Position numbers and translations under genes: made by a program
Part shown: positions 34,353 to 42,332 of the stretch, piece after piece
Layout: each line of letters opens with the position of its first letter
Numbering within the stretch: position 1 is the first letter of the stretch
DNA from: Micromonospora avicenniae
GTDB lineage: Bacteria > Actinomycetota > Actinomycetes > Mycobacteriales > Micromonosporaceae
Assembly: GCF_900156065.1 (NCBI RefSeq)
Contig: NZ_FTNF01000003.1
Location: forward strand, 62,001-126,000
Direction: 5' to 3'
DNA: 64,000 nucleotides
The notes under the pieces: generated by a model
The model's input: only the letters and a program-made list of their open reading frames with translations
Told to the model about the DNA's origin: nothing
Databases searched by the model: none

Positions 34353-35519
34353 GTGCGTCCGATCCGTCCCGGTGATCGCGGACCCGCGGTCACGGAGATC
34401 CGTACGGTCCTGGCCGGTCTCAACCTGCTGCCGCCGGCGGACGGCGCGCAGATCGACGAGTTCGACACCGCGACCGAGCGGGCGGTACGCGCCTTCCAGC
34501 AGTCCCGCGGGCTGAGCGTGGACGGTCGCGTCGGTGCGGAGACGTGGCGGGCCCTGGAAGCGGCCCGCTGGCGGCTCGGCGCGCGCACCCTCTACCACGC
34601 GGTGCCCGAGCCACTGACCGGCGAGGACGTTCGTTCGCTGCAGGAACGCCTGCTGGAGATGGGGTACGACGCCGGCCGGGCAGACGCCATCTACGGCATC
34701 CGGACGTCCCGGGCGGTGGCCCAGTTCCAACGCGAGGTCGGCCTGACCCCAGACGGCGCGTGCGGTCCGCACACCATGAACGCGCTGCGCCGGCTCGGCC
34801 GGAAGGTGGTCGGCGGTCGCCCCCAGTGGCTGCGCGAGTCCGACGCCATCCGGCAGTCCGGGCCGACCCTCGTCGGCCGGACGGTGGTGATCGACCCGGG
34901 CCACGGCGGCACCGACCCCGGTGTGGTGGTGCCGGACGGAACGCTGCGCTGGACCGAGGCGGATCTGGTGCACGACCTGGCGAGCCGGCTGGAAGGGCGG
35001 CTGGCGGCCTCCGGTGTGCGAGTCCAGCTCACCCGCGGCCCGGCCCCCGGTGAGTGCCTGCCGGACACCGACCGGGCCCAGCTCGCCAACGCGCTCGGCG
35101 CCGACGTGTTCATCTCGCTGCACACCGATGGGCACCTCAATCCCGACGCCGACGGGGTGGCGACCTACCACTACGGCACCAACAACGGCGTCACCTCGGC
35201 GACCGGCGAGCGGCTGGCGGGGCTCGTACAGCGGGAGATCGTGGCGCGTACCGGGCTGCGGAACTGCGGCACCCACGCCAAGGCGTGGGACCTGCTCCGG
35301 CTGACGCGAATGCCGGCGGTCCGGGTGGAGGTCGGTTACCTCACCTCACCGACGGACCGCGCCAGGCTGGTCGACCCGCGGTTCCGTGACCGGGTCGCCG
35401 AGGCGATCGTGGCCGCCGTACAGCGGATGTACTTCCCCATCGAACGGGACGTGCCGACCGGCTCGATCGACGTCAGCGAACTCCGGGCGGTGGTGGCGGC
35501 CGGCACGGTGGTCGACTGA
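34353..35519 (+). CDS. cwlM: CwlM-like N-acetylmuramoyl-L-alanine amidase family protein
   Basis: GTG 34353 (AGAGGGGG upstream) gives 388 residues with no signal peptide. Two peptidoglycan-binding repeats (about 1-70 and 85-150; IDEFDTATERAVRAFQQ, YGIRTSRAVAQFQR) precede an Amidase_3 domain with its zinc ligands intact: His184 (DPGHGG), Glu202 (WTEADL) and His257 (LHTDG), plus catalytic Glu326 (VEVGYL). In mycobacteria the syntenic CwlM is cytosolic and, when phosphorylated, activates MurA. The missing signal peptide fits such a regulatory role despite intact catalytic residues. Confidence 0.9.
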   Translation: MRPIRPGDRGPAVTEIRTVLAGLNLLPPADGAQIDEFDTATERAVRAFQQSRGLSVDGRVGAETWRALEAARWRLGARTLYHAVPEPLTGEDVRSLQERLLEMGYDAGRADAIYGIRTSRAVAQFQREVGLTPDGACGPHTMNALRRLGRKVVGGRPQWLRESDAIRQSGPTLVGRTVVIDPGHGGTDPGVVVPDGTLRWTEADLVHDLASRLEGRLAASGVRVQLTRGPAPGECLPDTDRAQLANALGADVFISLHTDGHLNPDADGVATYHYGTNNGVTSATGERLAGLVQREIVARTGLRNCGTHAKAWDLLRLTRMPAVRVEVGYLTSPTDRARLVDPRFRDRVAEAIVAAVQRMYFPIERDVPTGSIDVSELRAVVAAGTVVD

Positions 35520-35534
35520 TCCCCTCGGATCAGT
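35515..35534. terminator. Short hairpin spanning two convergent stop codons
   Basis: ACTGATC and GATCAGT form a 7-bp stem with a 6-base loop. The stop of cwlM lies in one arm and the stop of the GNAT gene in the other. It is short and has no U-tract, so termination strength is doubtful. Confidence 0.4.
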
Positions 35535-36195
35535 TCGTGCTCGATCGGGTGGCAGCGGCGGGTCGGACGGGGCGGAGCAGACTCTCCGGGCTCATCGAGC
35601 CGAGCAGCTTCTCCAGCGCGTATTCGACGTCGGACTTCCAGCTCAGCGCGGTACGCAGCTCCAACCGGAGCCGAGGGAAGCGGGGATGCGGACGTACGGT
35701 TTTGAAGCCGACGGAGAGGAAGAAATCGGCCGGTGCGACGCAGGCACGGGAGTCGTCGGCCGCGTCACCGAACTTGGCGTCGCCGAACGCCTCGATCGCC
35801 TTGATCCCGCGCTTGGTGAGGTCCCGCGCGACACCCTGCACGAGCATCCGTCCCAACCCGCCGCCGGCGAAGGACGACACCACGTTCGCCGTCATCAGTA
35901 GCGCGGCGTCGGCCGAGACGGGCGAGGTGGGAAAGGCCATCGAACGGGGAACGTACGCCGGCGGGGCGTACATGACGAAGCCGGCCGGCATGCCGTCGAC
36001 GTAGGCGAGTTTGCCGCACGACCCCCACTCGAGCAGGGTCTGGGAAACCCAGGCCTCCTTCTCCAGACCCGGATCACCGGCGGCGCAGGCCCGGTCGGCG
36101 GACACCGGATCCAGCTCCCAGTAGACGCACTGCCGACAAGGACGGGGCAGGTCCTCCAGCGTGTCCAGGGTCAGGTTGACCAGACGTCGCGACAT
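35530..36195 (-). CDS. GNAT-type N-acetyltransferase, Rv3916c-like
   Basis: ATG 36195 is preferred over ATG 36210, giving 221 residues. The N-terminus (LVNLTLDTLEDLPRPCRQCVYWEL) carries a CRQC pair, and the centre has a GNAT-like acetyl-CoA loop (GGGLGRMLVQGVARDLTKRGI) followed by FFLSVGFKTVR. The position between cwlM and the par genes corresponds to Rv3916c, which has no assigned substrate. The acceptor is unknown. Confidence 0.78.
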   Translation of the reverse strand: MSRRLVNLTLDTLEDLPRPCRQCVYWELDPVSADRACAAGDPGLEKEAWVSQTLLEWGSCGKLAYVDGMPAGFVMYAPPAYVPRSMAFPTSPVSADAALLMTANVVSSFAGGGLGRMLVQGVARDLTKRGIKAIEAFGDAKFGDAADDSRACVAPADFFLSVGFKTVRPHPRFPRLRLELRTALSWKSDVEYALEKLLGSMSPESLLRPVRPAAATRSSTN

Positions 36196-36482
36196 TGGCG
36201 CACCCCACACTCAGGCTCGGTGGTGAACCGGCACGGAACGACAGCGCCGCCTTCCTGCCCCCGACGAGCGATCGTACGCCGCCAGCCGACCGTACGGGAG
36301 GGGACGCGCTAACGCCCACCGGAGCGGGTGACCGTCCGGGGAATGGACGCACCCGATGTCCGGTGACCGGCTAGGCGGATGCGGTCTAGGATCGAAAATC
36401 GGCGCCCCGTGCCGCCATGGTCGCCGGTGTCCGGGGTACACCCCCGGGCGGGAGTCCGCCCTCCAGCGATCGAGGTGATGTC

Positions 36483-37793
36483 ATGGCCGGCACGACGCTC
36501 GACGACTACACCGACCGGTACGCCCGGCGCGTACGGGGCATGAAGGCCTCGGAGATCCGAGCCCTCTTCGCAGTGGCGAGTCGTCCGGAGGTCGTGTCGC
36601 TGGCCGGCGGCGCTCCCTACATCACGGCGCTGCCGCTGGACGCGGTGGGCGAGATGCTCGGCCGCCTGGGCTCCGAGCACGGCGCGACCACTCTGCAGTA
36701 CGGCATCGGCCAGGGGACGCTGGAGCTGCGCGAGGGAATCTGCGAGGTGATGGCCCTCTCCGGGATCGACGCCGCCTGCGGCGCGTCGCCGGACGACGTG
36801 GTGGTCACGGTCGGCGGGCAGCAGGCGCTCGACCTGGTGGCCCGCCTCTTCCTGGATCCGGGTGACGTGGTGCTCGCCGAGGGCCCGACGTATGTCGGCG
36901 CGCTCGGGGTGTTCCAGGCTGCCCAGGCCCAGGTGGTACATGTGCCGATGGACTCCGACGGGCTCATCCCCGAGGCGTTGGAGGCCGCCATCGCCGAGCA
37001 GGCACGCACCGGCCGGCGGGTCAAGTTCCTCTACACCATCCCCACCTACCAGAACCCGACCGGCGTCACGCTCACCGAGGAGCGACGGGAGCGGGTCCTC
37101 GACATCTGCGAGCGCGCCGGTCTTCTCGTGATCGAGGACGACCCGTACGGTCAGCTGGGGTTCGAGGGCGAGGCGCCCGCGCCGCTGCGAGCCCGTCGAC
37201 GAGAGGGCGTCTTCTACCTCGGCACCTTCTCCAAGACCTTCGCCCCCGGCCTGCGGGTCGGCTGGATCCTGGCGCCGCACGCGGTCCGCGACAAGCTGGT
37301 CATCGCGAGCGAGGCGCAGATCCTCTGCCCCAGCGGCTACGCGCAGGCCGCCGTCGCGACGTACCTCAACACCATGCCGTGGCGGGAGCAGCTGAAGGTC
37401 TACCGCGAGGTCTACCGGGAGCGCCGGGACGCGCTGCTCGACGCGCTCACCGACCTGATGCCGGAGGGCACCAGCTGGACCAGGCCCGGCGGGGGTCTCT
37501 TCGTGTGGGCCACGCTGCCCGCCGGCCTCGATTCGAAGGCGATGATGCCGCGTGCCGTCGCCGCACGCGTGGCGTACGTGCCGGGTACCGGCTTCTACGC
37601 CGACGGCTCCGGCGGCGGCCACATGCGGCTGAACTTCAGCTTCCCGCCACCGGAGCGGATCCGGGAGGGCGTGCGCCGGCTCGCCGGGGTGATGGAGCAG
37701 GAGATCGCCACGCGGCAGGTCTTCGGTGCGGTACGTGGCGAGGGTCCCCGCCGCCGGGCCGGTTCGGACACGCCGGGACCGGCCTTGGCATGA
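36483..37793 (+). CDS. PLP-dependent aminotransferase, class I/II (MocR-like catalytic domain)
   Basis: ATG 36483 follows GAGGTGATGTC and gives 436 residues, without the GntR domain of MocR regulators. The fold-type I features are clear: VSLAGGAPYITALPLD at the N-terminus, YGIGQGTLELREGI, PTYQNPTGVTL and the PLP lysine in GTFSKTFAPGLRVGW (Lys251). Similar enzymes act on 2-aminoadipate, valine or aromatic amino acids, so the substrate is not predictable. The next gene starts 7 bases after the stop, forming an operon with a ligase. Confidence 0.88.
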   Translation: MAGTTLDDYTDRYARRVRGMKASEIRALFAVASRPEVVSLAGGAPYITALPLDAVGEMLGRLGSEHGATTLQYGIGQGTLELREGICEVMALSGIDAACGASPDDVVVTVGGQQALDLVARLFLDPGDVVLAEGPTYVGALGVFQAAQAQVVHVPMDSDGLIPEALEAAIAEQARTGRRVKFLYTIPTYQNPTGVTLTEERRERVLDICERAGLLVIEDDPYGQLGFEGEAPAPLRARRREGVFYLGTFSKTFAPGLRVGWILAPHAVRDKLVIASEAQILCPSGYAQAAVATYLNTMPWREQLKVYREVYRERRDALLDALTDLMPEGTSWTRPGGGLFVWATLPAGLDSKAMMPRAVAARVAYVPGTGFYADGSGGGHMRLNFSFPPPERIREGVRRLAGVMEQEIATRQVFGAVRGEGPRRRAGSDTPGPALA

Positions 37794-37800
37794 TTCCGGC

Positions 37801-38799
37801 ATGGGTAAGACCGCTGCCGACCGCCCCGAGCTGACCGAACCAGCCGGCCACGACGACCTGCACGTCCTGGTGCTCGCCGGCGGGCTCTCGTACGAGCGGG
37901 ACGTCTCGCTGCGCTCCGGCCGCCGGGTGCTCGACGCACTCCGGGCGGTCGGCATGGACGTCGAACTCCGTGACGCCGACATCGCGCTGCTGCCGGCGTT
38001 GGCCGCCGACCCGCCGGATGCCGTCGTCATCGCCCTGCACGGCGCGACCGGGGAGGACGGCTCGCTGCGCGGCGTACTCGACCTCTGCGACGTCCCGTAC
38101 GTCGGGTGCGACGCGCGGGCGTCCCGGTTGGCCTGGGACAAGCCCTCGGCGAAGACGGTGCTCCGCGAGGCGGGCATCCCCACTCCCGACTGGGTGGCGC
38201 TGCCGCACGACCGCTTCTCTGAACTGGGCGCCGTCGCCGTACTGGACCGGATCGTCGACCGGCTCGGCCTGCCACTCATGGTCAAGCCGGCGCAGGGCGG
38301 TTCCGGCCTGGGTGCCGCGGTGGTCCGGGAGAACGCGGCCCTGCCGGCCGCCATGGTGGGTTGCTTCGCGTACGGCTCGACGGCGCTCGTCGAGCGGTAC
38401 GTCCCGGGAATGGACGTGGCCGTCTCAGTCCTCGACCTCGGCGACGGCCCGCAGGCCCTGCCGGCCGTGGAGATCGTGCCCCGCAACGGCGTGTACGACT
38501 ACGCCGCCCGGTACACGGCCGGACGGACCACCTGGCACGCGCCCGCACGCCTCGACTCCGGGGTCGCGGCGAACGTGGCGGAGGTGGCCCTGGCCGCGCA
38601 CCGCGCCCTGGGCCTGCGGGACCTGTCCCGGGTCGACCTCATCGTCGACGCCGACGGGCAGCCGCACGTGCTGGAGGTCAACGTGTCGCCGGGGATGACC
38701 GAGACGTCGCTGCTGCCGCTCGCCGTCGCGGCCGCGGGCCTGGACTTCGGGCAGGTGCTGAGCGCGCTCGTGGCCCGCGCCGCAGCCCGTCGGCCCTGA
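37801..38799 (+). CDS. D-alanine--D-alanine ligase family ATP-grasp protein
   Basis: The 332-residue product shows the Ddl order of motifs: LAGGLSYERDVSLRSG at the N-terminus, HGATGEDGSLRGVLDLCDVPYVGCDARAS, the ATP-grasp LPLMVKPAQGGSGLGA, and DLIVDADGQPHVLEVNVSPGMTETSLLP with metal ligands. Canonical Ddl enzymes are slightly longer (about 350). The ERD triad and GEDG fit a D-Ala-D-Ala or related dipeptide ligase. Cotranscription with an aminotransferase hints at a dedicated amino-acid substrate. A second, canonical ddl is expected elsewhere. Confidence 0.82.
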   Translation: MGKTAADRPELTEPAGHDDLHVLVLAGGLSYERDVSLRSGRRVLDALRAVGMDVELRDADIALLPALAADPPDAVVIALHGATGEDGSLRGVLDLCDVPYVGCDARASRLAWDKPSAKTVLREAGIPTPDWVALPHDRFSELGAVAVLDRIVDRLGLPLMVKPAQGGSGLGAAVVRENAALPAAMVGCFAYGSTALVERYVPGMDVAVSVLDLGDGPQALPAVEIVPRNGVYDYAARYTAGRTTWHAPARLDSGVAANVAEVALAAHRALGLRDLSRVDLIVDADGQPHVLEVNVSPGMTETSLLPLAVAAAGLDFGQVLSALVARAAARRP

Positions 38800-38808
38800 C
38801 CTCCTCGG

Positions 38809-38826
38809 CACTGCGCGGCCGCAGTG
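38809..38826. terminator. Hairpin between convergent genes
   Basis: CACTGCG and CGCAGTG form a 7-bp stem with a CGGC loop. It lies 10 bases after the ligase stop and 9 before the stop of the opposing hypothetical gene. Confidence 0.45.
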
Positions 38827-38834
38827 TGAGGCGT

Positions 38835-39368
38835 TCACGGCCCGTAGGCGAGATTCGTGCCACCGCTGGCCTCGATCAGCCAGGACAGCGAGCCGCTGCC
38901 GAACGGCCAGCCGGTGGTGGCCACCTCGACCCAGCCGCCTCCCGATGAGTCGGTGCCCGCGTGCCACCACCACCAACTGCGATCGTCCCCGGCCCCTTCC
39001 TCGGTCGGGTCGAAGTAGTACAACCAACCCGACAGGGTCCACGGCCCCTCGCTGACGGCCGCTCTCTCCGTCGGCGTCATCGCCCGCCACTGCCGCAACC
39101 ATGCCTCGACATCAAGGTGCTCGCTCGGCTCCGGCTCCCTGGGCTCAGGCGCGCACCGTTCGACGAACCAGGTCGGCAGCAGCTGGGGCCACCGCTCGAA
39201 TGCGGGCCAGTCGCCTGTCCGCTCGACCACCCGCGTCAGCACCTCACGCGCATCGGCGATGACCCGGGCGGGATCCTCGGCGGTGAACCGGACCCGGACG
39301 AGAAACAGCCGCTGCTGGTCGTCCTCGGCCTCCAGGCCGGACCGGAGACGCCGCAGCTCGCCCTCCAT
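38835..39368 (-). CDS. Hypothetical protein, Trp-rich C-terminal half
   Basis: ATG 39368 (GGAG close upstream) gives 177 residues. I recognise no family. The N-terminal half is charged and helical (EGELRRLRSGLEAEDDQQ; ARVIADAREVLTRVVER). The C-terminal half has many Trp residues in beta-like segments (TLSGWLYYFDP; RSWWWWHAG; STGGGWVEV-like stretch), ending in LSWLIEASGGTNLAYGP. There are no membrane segments and no signal peptide. Codon use is typical of the chromosome. It could be a small binding or immunity-type protein. Confidence 0.6.
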   Translation of the reverse strand: MEGELRRLRSGLEAEDDQQRLFLVRVRFTAEDPARVIADAREVLTRVVERTGDWPAFERWPQLLPTWFVERCAPEPREPEPSEHLDVEAWLRQWRAMTPTERAAVSEGPWTLSGWLYYFDPTEEGAGDDRSWWWWHAGTDSSGGGWVEVATTGWPFGSGSLSWLIEASGGTNLAYGP

Positions 39369-39444
39369 GATCTCCACGGCGAGAAAGTGTGCACCACCAC
39401 CGGCGTCGTCACACCTCAATACCGCCAGACCACAAGATCAGGGC

Positions 39445-39774
39445 CCGCAACTGCCGCCCGCTGCCGGCTCTCGCGGAGTTGCTCCGGGCGTTACGACCCC
39501 GTCCCGTACGTCGCAGCGAGGAGCCGGCGGAGTCGGCCGAACCGTGGTCCGACGAGGCCGTGAACGCCTGTCGGTCTTCGCGGCCGAGACGACGGTGGTG
39601 ACCGGTGCTGGAGTCGACCGGAGTTCTGCGCGGTGGCTCGCCCCGGCCCCGGCCGAACCGCCGCCGCCCGCCGTCGTGGAGCTGGGCCCGGTGCGTGCCG
39701 TTTCCGCGCACTCGGTCCAGCCGACGCGGCCCGTGGACCCGTTGATCGGGTCGGTCGGGAAGTGCCGCGCCTAG
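39445..39774 (+). pseudogene. Possible frameshifted gene remnant
   Basis: In this ~400-base stretch between two minus-strand genes, one plus-strand frame is GC3-rich from about 39445 to 39575 (LPALAELLRALRPRP...SDEAVNAC). A second frame takes over to the TAG at 39774 (VFAAETTVVTGAGVDRSS...DPLIGS). Together they read like one protein tail split by a single-base shift. No start, ribosome site or family is recognised. The stretch could instead be non-coding with GC bias. Confidence 0.25.
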
Positions 39775-40739
39775 GCCGGCTTCGCCGCTGCCACGTCGTC
39801 CTCGGGGCGCCTCGGCGAAGGCACCTTCGGCTGCCGTCCGGCTTCCCCGTCCGAGGCGTTCCCTGCAGCCTCAGAGCCCGCCAGAGGCGTCGGGCTCTCC
39901 GTCGCCTCCTCGACCACCGGGTGCTCTGCGGCAGCCCCGCTCCCGGGGACGTCGCCCGCGGAGAGCGCCTCCGCGTTGCCGTCGTCCTCGCCCTGCGGGC
40001 CCTCGTCGAGGGCCGAGCGGTCAGCGTCACCGTCGGCGTCGGCCTCGGCAGCAGCCATCCCCTCGCCGGTAGGCGTCTCCTCGGCAGCCTCGATCACCGA
40101 GGTCTCCGGCGCGGCCTCGGTATCCGTGTCGGGAATCGACGAGGCGATGCTGGACGGCGCCTGCCACTCGATCCGGGGCGGCTCCGCGAGCGGACGGCCG
40201 CCGAAGTCCGCCAGCCAGGCCGCAACCAGTGCGAGGTTCTCCCGCCACTTCGCCTCGGGGATCGGCGGCAGGATCGAGTCCCAGAGGGACAGGAACGTGC
40301 CACGCAGTTGAAGGCGACCGTACGGGCGGGCGAGGAACCACAGGTGCAGGTGCGCGGAGCCGTCGCCCCAGCGATTCACGTGAACCCGGGCCACGTCGTC
40401 CAGCGACCGGATCGCGCGCTCCAGCCGTACCGTCATCACACCCAGCTCGGCGGCGAGCAGGTTCGGCAGGTCGCCGAGGTCGAGGTGGGATCGGGTTTCC
40501 AGGATGAGGACCATCGGCAGACCGGTCGGCCGATCCATGGCGCGCACCCGCCACCGCTCACCGACCCAGATGTACGCCTCGTCGGGCGCGCCGCACGCGA
40601 TGCATTCCCGGTTTCCCTCGCCCTTGCGGGGCGGCTCGACCGGGACCGGATCATCGATTTGCTTGACGCGAAGGTCGCCCTCGAAGGGGAATGAGGGCCA
40701 CTGGGTGAAGTCCGGAACTGCGGGAGGGGTGTCGTGCAC
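39771..40739 (-). CDS. HIT-like protein with acidic C-terminal tail
   Basis: GTG 40739 is chosen (AGGG eight bases upstream); the long upstream frame runs through parS and DnaA boxes and is rejected. Of 322 residues, the first ~200 resemble the HIT/GalT fold: NRECIACGAPDEAYIWVGERW, then MVLILETRSHLDLGDL and the loop HVNRWGDGSAHLHLWFLARPYG. The catalytic HxHxH is changed to HLHLW, so nucleotide hydrolysis is uncertain. The last ~110 residues are Ala/Glu/Asp-rich and disordered. It sits next to parB in an origin-proximal position. Confidence 0.72.
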   Translation of the reverse strand: MHDTPPAVPDFTQWPSFPFEGDLRVKQIDDPVPVEPPRKGEGNRECIACGAPDEAYIWVGERWRVRAMDRPTGLPMVLILETRSHLDLGDLPNLLAAELGVMTVRLERAIRSLDDVARVHVNRWGDGSAHLHLWFLARPYGRLQLRGTFLSLWDSILPPIPEAKWRENLALVAAWLADFGGRPLAEPPRIEWQAPSSIASSIPDTDTEAAPETSVIEAAEETPTGEGMAAAEADADGDADRSALDEGPQGEDDGNAEALSAGDVPGSGAAAEHPVVEEATESPTPLAGSEAAGNASDGEAGRQPKVPSPRRPEDDVAAAKPA

Positions 40740-40904
40740 GAGGCTGACCCTAGTCGAGTCCGGCACCGCTGTCCCTACTCCGCAACGACCGATGTGACAG
40801 GCCCTCCAGAGCCGCTCCGGCGGGTCCGCGCCGGAGATATCCACAGGCCCCCGGAGGCCCGGTGTTCGCGCGTAATCCACAGGTACGCAAGGGGTTCCAC
40901 GCGC

Positions 40905-40920
40905 TGTTTCACGTGAAACG
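40905..40920. other. parS site 1 (ParB-binding centromere site)
   Basis: GTTTCACGTGAAAC palindrome in the 16-base context TGTTTCACGTGAAACG, one base from the bacterial consensus. It lies between parB and the HIT-like gene, ten bases from a DnaA box. Confidence 0.93.
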
Positions 40921-41007
40921 GCAGTCGCCTGTGGATAACTGGTGTGGATAAGTTCGCCTGCCGCCGACACGCCCGCCCACCCCGCGTTCCGGGTGCTCCA
41001 GCGGCTC

Positions 41008-41023
41008 CGTTTCACGTGAAACG
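41008..41023. other. parS site 2 (ParB-binding centromere site)
   Basis: CGTTTCACGTGAAACG, a perfect 16-base palindrome with the 14-base parS core intact. It lies 103 bases from site 1. Confidence 0.93.
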
Positions 41024-41291
41024 CCGGGGGGCCCGGCCGTTCCTCCCCGGAGGCGGCATCGACCTGAGTTCCGCGGACGGCGTACTCCCGCGCGACGCGG
41101 GACCGCACGACCTTCTCGCCCATCGTGTGTGCGTTCGGCGAGGGGACGGGCCCCTGAAAGCCCGAGCTGACCGTCCCGGTTCCACCGACGAGGCCGCGGC
41201 AGGGCAGCAGGGGTGCCGGTCGACGGCTGTCCCTGACAGCACGACGGCCGCCCACCCCGGCGAGGGTGCGCGGCCATCGGGGGCGGTCGCG

Positions 41292-42305
41292 TCAGGACTC
41301 GGACGACTCCTCGCTGACGCCGATGATCCCCACGATCCGCTCCAGGTCGTCGACCGTGGCGAACTCGATCGTGATCTTGCCCTTGCTCCGGCCGATATCC
41401 ACCTTCACTCGGGTGTCGAAGCGGTCCGACAGCCGATCGGCCAGATCGTTGAGGGCCGGCGCGTGCGGCTTGGGACGCCGGTTGGCGGCCGAGGGCTTCG
41501 CCGGGCCGTCGTTCAGGGCGAGGGCGACGATCTCCTCAGTCGCACGGACGGAGAGGCCCTCGGCGACGATCCGCAGCGCGAGCTGCTCCTGCGCCTCCGC
41601 GTCGTCGAGGCTCAGCAGAGCGCGGGCGTGCCCGGCGGAGAGGATCCCGGCGGCGACCCGCCGCTGCACCTGGGCGGGGAGGTTGAGCAGCCGGATGGTG
41701 TTGGAGATCTGCGGGCGGCTGCGCCCGATCCGGCGGGCCAGCTCTTCGTGCGTGGCCCCGAACTCCTCCAGCAGCTGCTGGTAGGCGGCCGCCTCTTCCA
41801 GCGGGTTGAGGTTCGCCCGGTGGATGTTCTCCAGCAGTGCGTCCCGGAGCATCGCGTCGTCCCGCGTGTCCCGCACGATCGCCGGGATGTTCTCCCTACC
41901 GACCGCCTGGGCGGCCCGCCAGCGGCGTTCGCCCATCACCAGCTCGTACTTCTCGTCGTCGAGCTGGCGGACGACGATCGGCTGGAGGAAGCCGACCTCC
42001 TGGATCGAGGTCTTCAGCTCCTCGAGCGCCTCCTCGTCGAAGACCTGTCGGGGCTGTTTCGGGTTCGGCAGGATCGCGTCGACCGGGATCTCAGCGAACC
42101 GCGCTCCCGGCACCGGACTCAGCGTCGACTCGGGCTCCGGCGGCGCGACCGGTGCTTCGACAGCCGGCGGGGCGGCGGCCACCGCACCCGCGGCCGGCAG
42201 GTTGTTCGCCGGCTCGACGACCTCCGTTCCGGCAACCGGCGCCGGCCCGGTCGGGATGAGTGCTCCCAGACCTCGACCCAGGCCGCCCCGAGGACGGTTC
42301 TTCAT
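41292..42305 (-). CDS. parB: Chromosome-partitioning protein ParB
   Basis: ParB is a CTP-dependent clamp that loads at parS and spreads to organise the origin region. The 337-residue protein begins with the ParA-interacting [13 protein letters not shown] box. It has the CTPase/N-domain motif [13 protein letters not shown] with [13 protein letters not shown], a helix-turn-helix ([21 protein letters not shown]) and a C-terminal dimerisation domain ([19 protein letters not shown]). GGAGG precedes ATG by six bases. It follows parA by 27 bases in one operon, and its target sites lie on both sides of the operon. Confidence 0.97.
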   Translation of the reverse strand: MKNRPRGGLGRGLGALIPTGPAPVAGTEVVEPANNLPAAGAVAAAPPAVEAPVAPPEPESTLSPVPGARFAEIPVDAILPNPKQPRQVFDEEALEELKTSIQEVGFLQPIVVRQLDDEKYELVMGERRWRAAQAVGRENIPAIVRDTRDDAMLRDALLENIHRANLNPLEEAAAYQQLLEEFGATHEELARRIGRSRPQISNTIRLLNLPAQVQRRVAAGILSAGHARALLSLDDAEAQEQLALRIVAEGLSVRATEEIVALALNDGPAKPSAANRRPKPHAPALNDLADRLSDRFDTRVKVDIGRSKGKITIEFATVDDLERIVGIIGVSEESSES

Positions 42306-42332
42306 GCCACGCCTCCAGACGACTCGTCCGCA

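Larger units (their letters stand above)
40740..41291. promoter_or_regulatory. parB-downstream intergenic region with DnaA boxes and two parS sites
   Basis: This 552-base gap holds two exact TTATCCACA boxes in tandem on the minus strand (40930-40938, 40943-40951; 13-base period). Two one-mismatch boxes (ATATCCACA 40838-40846; TAATCCACA 40873-40881) lie just left of them, and two parS sites are interleaved. A near-perfect 12-bp hairpin at 41246-41275 may end parB transcription. I can support no gene between 41024 and 41245. Confidence 0.65.

Noticed and set aside
40372-40387. Degenerate fifth parS-like palindrome (ATTCACGTGAAC core)
   Set aside because: Two mismatches to the 14-base core inside a coding gene; not counted as a ParB site.
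40740-41255. N-terminal extension of the HIT-like gene
   Set aside because: The extension translates parS and DnaA boxes and has no similarity to the HIT fold; GTG 40739 has a ribosome site.
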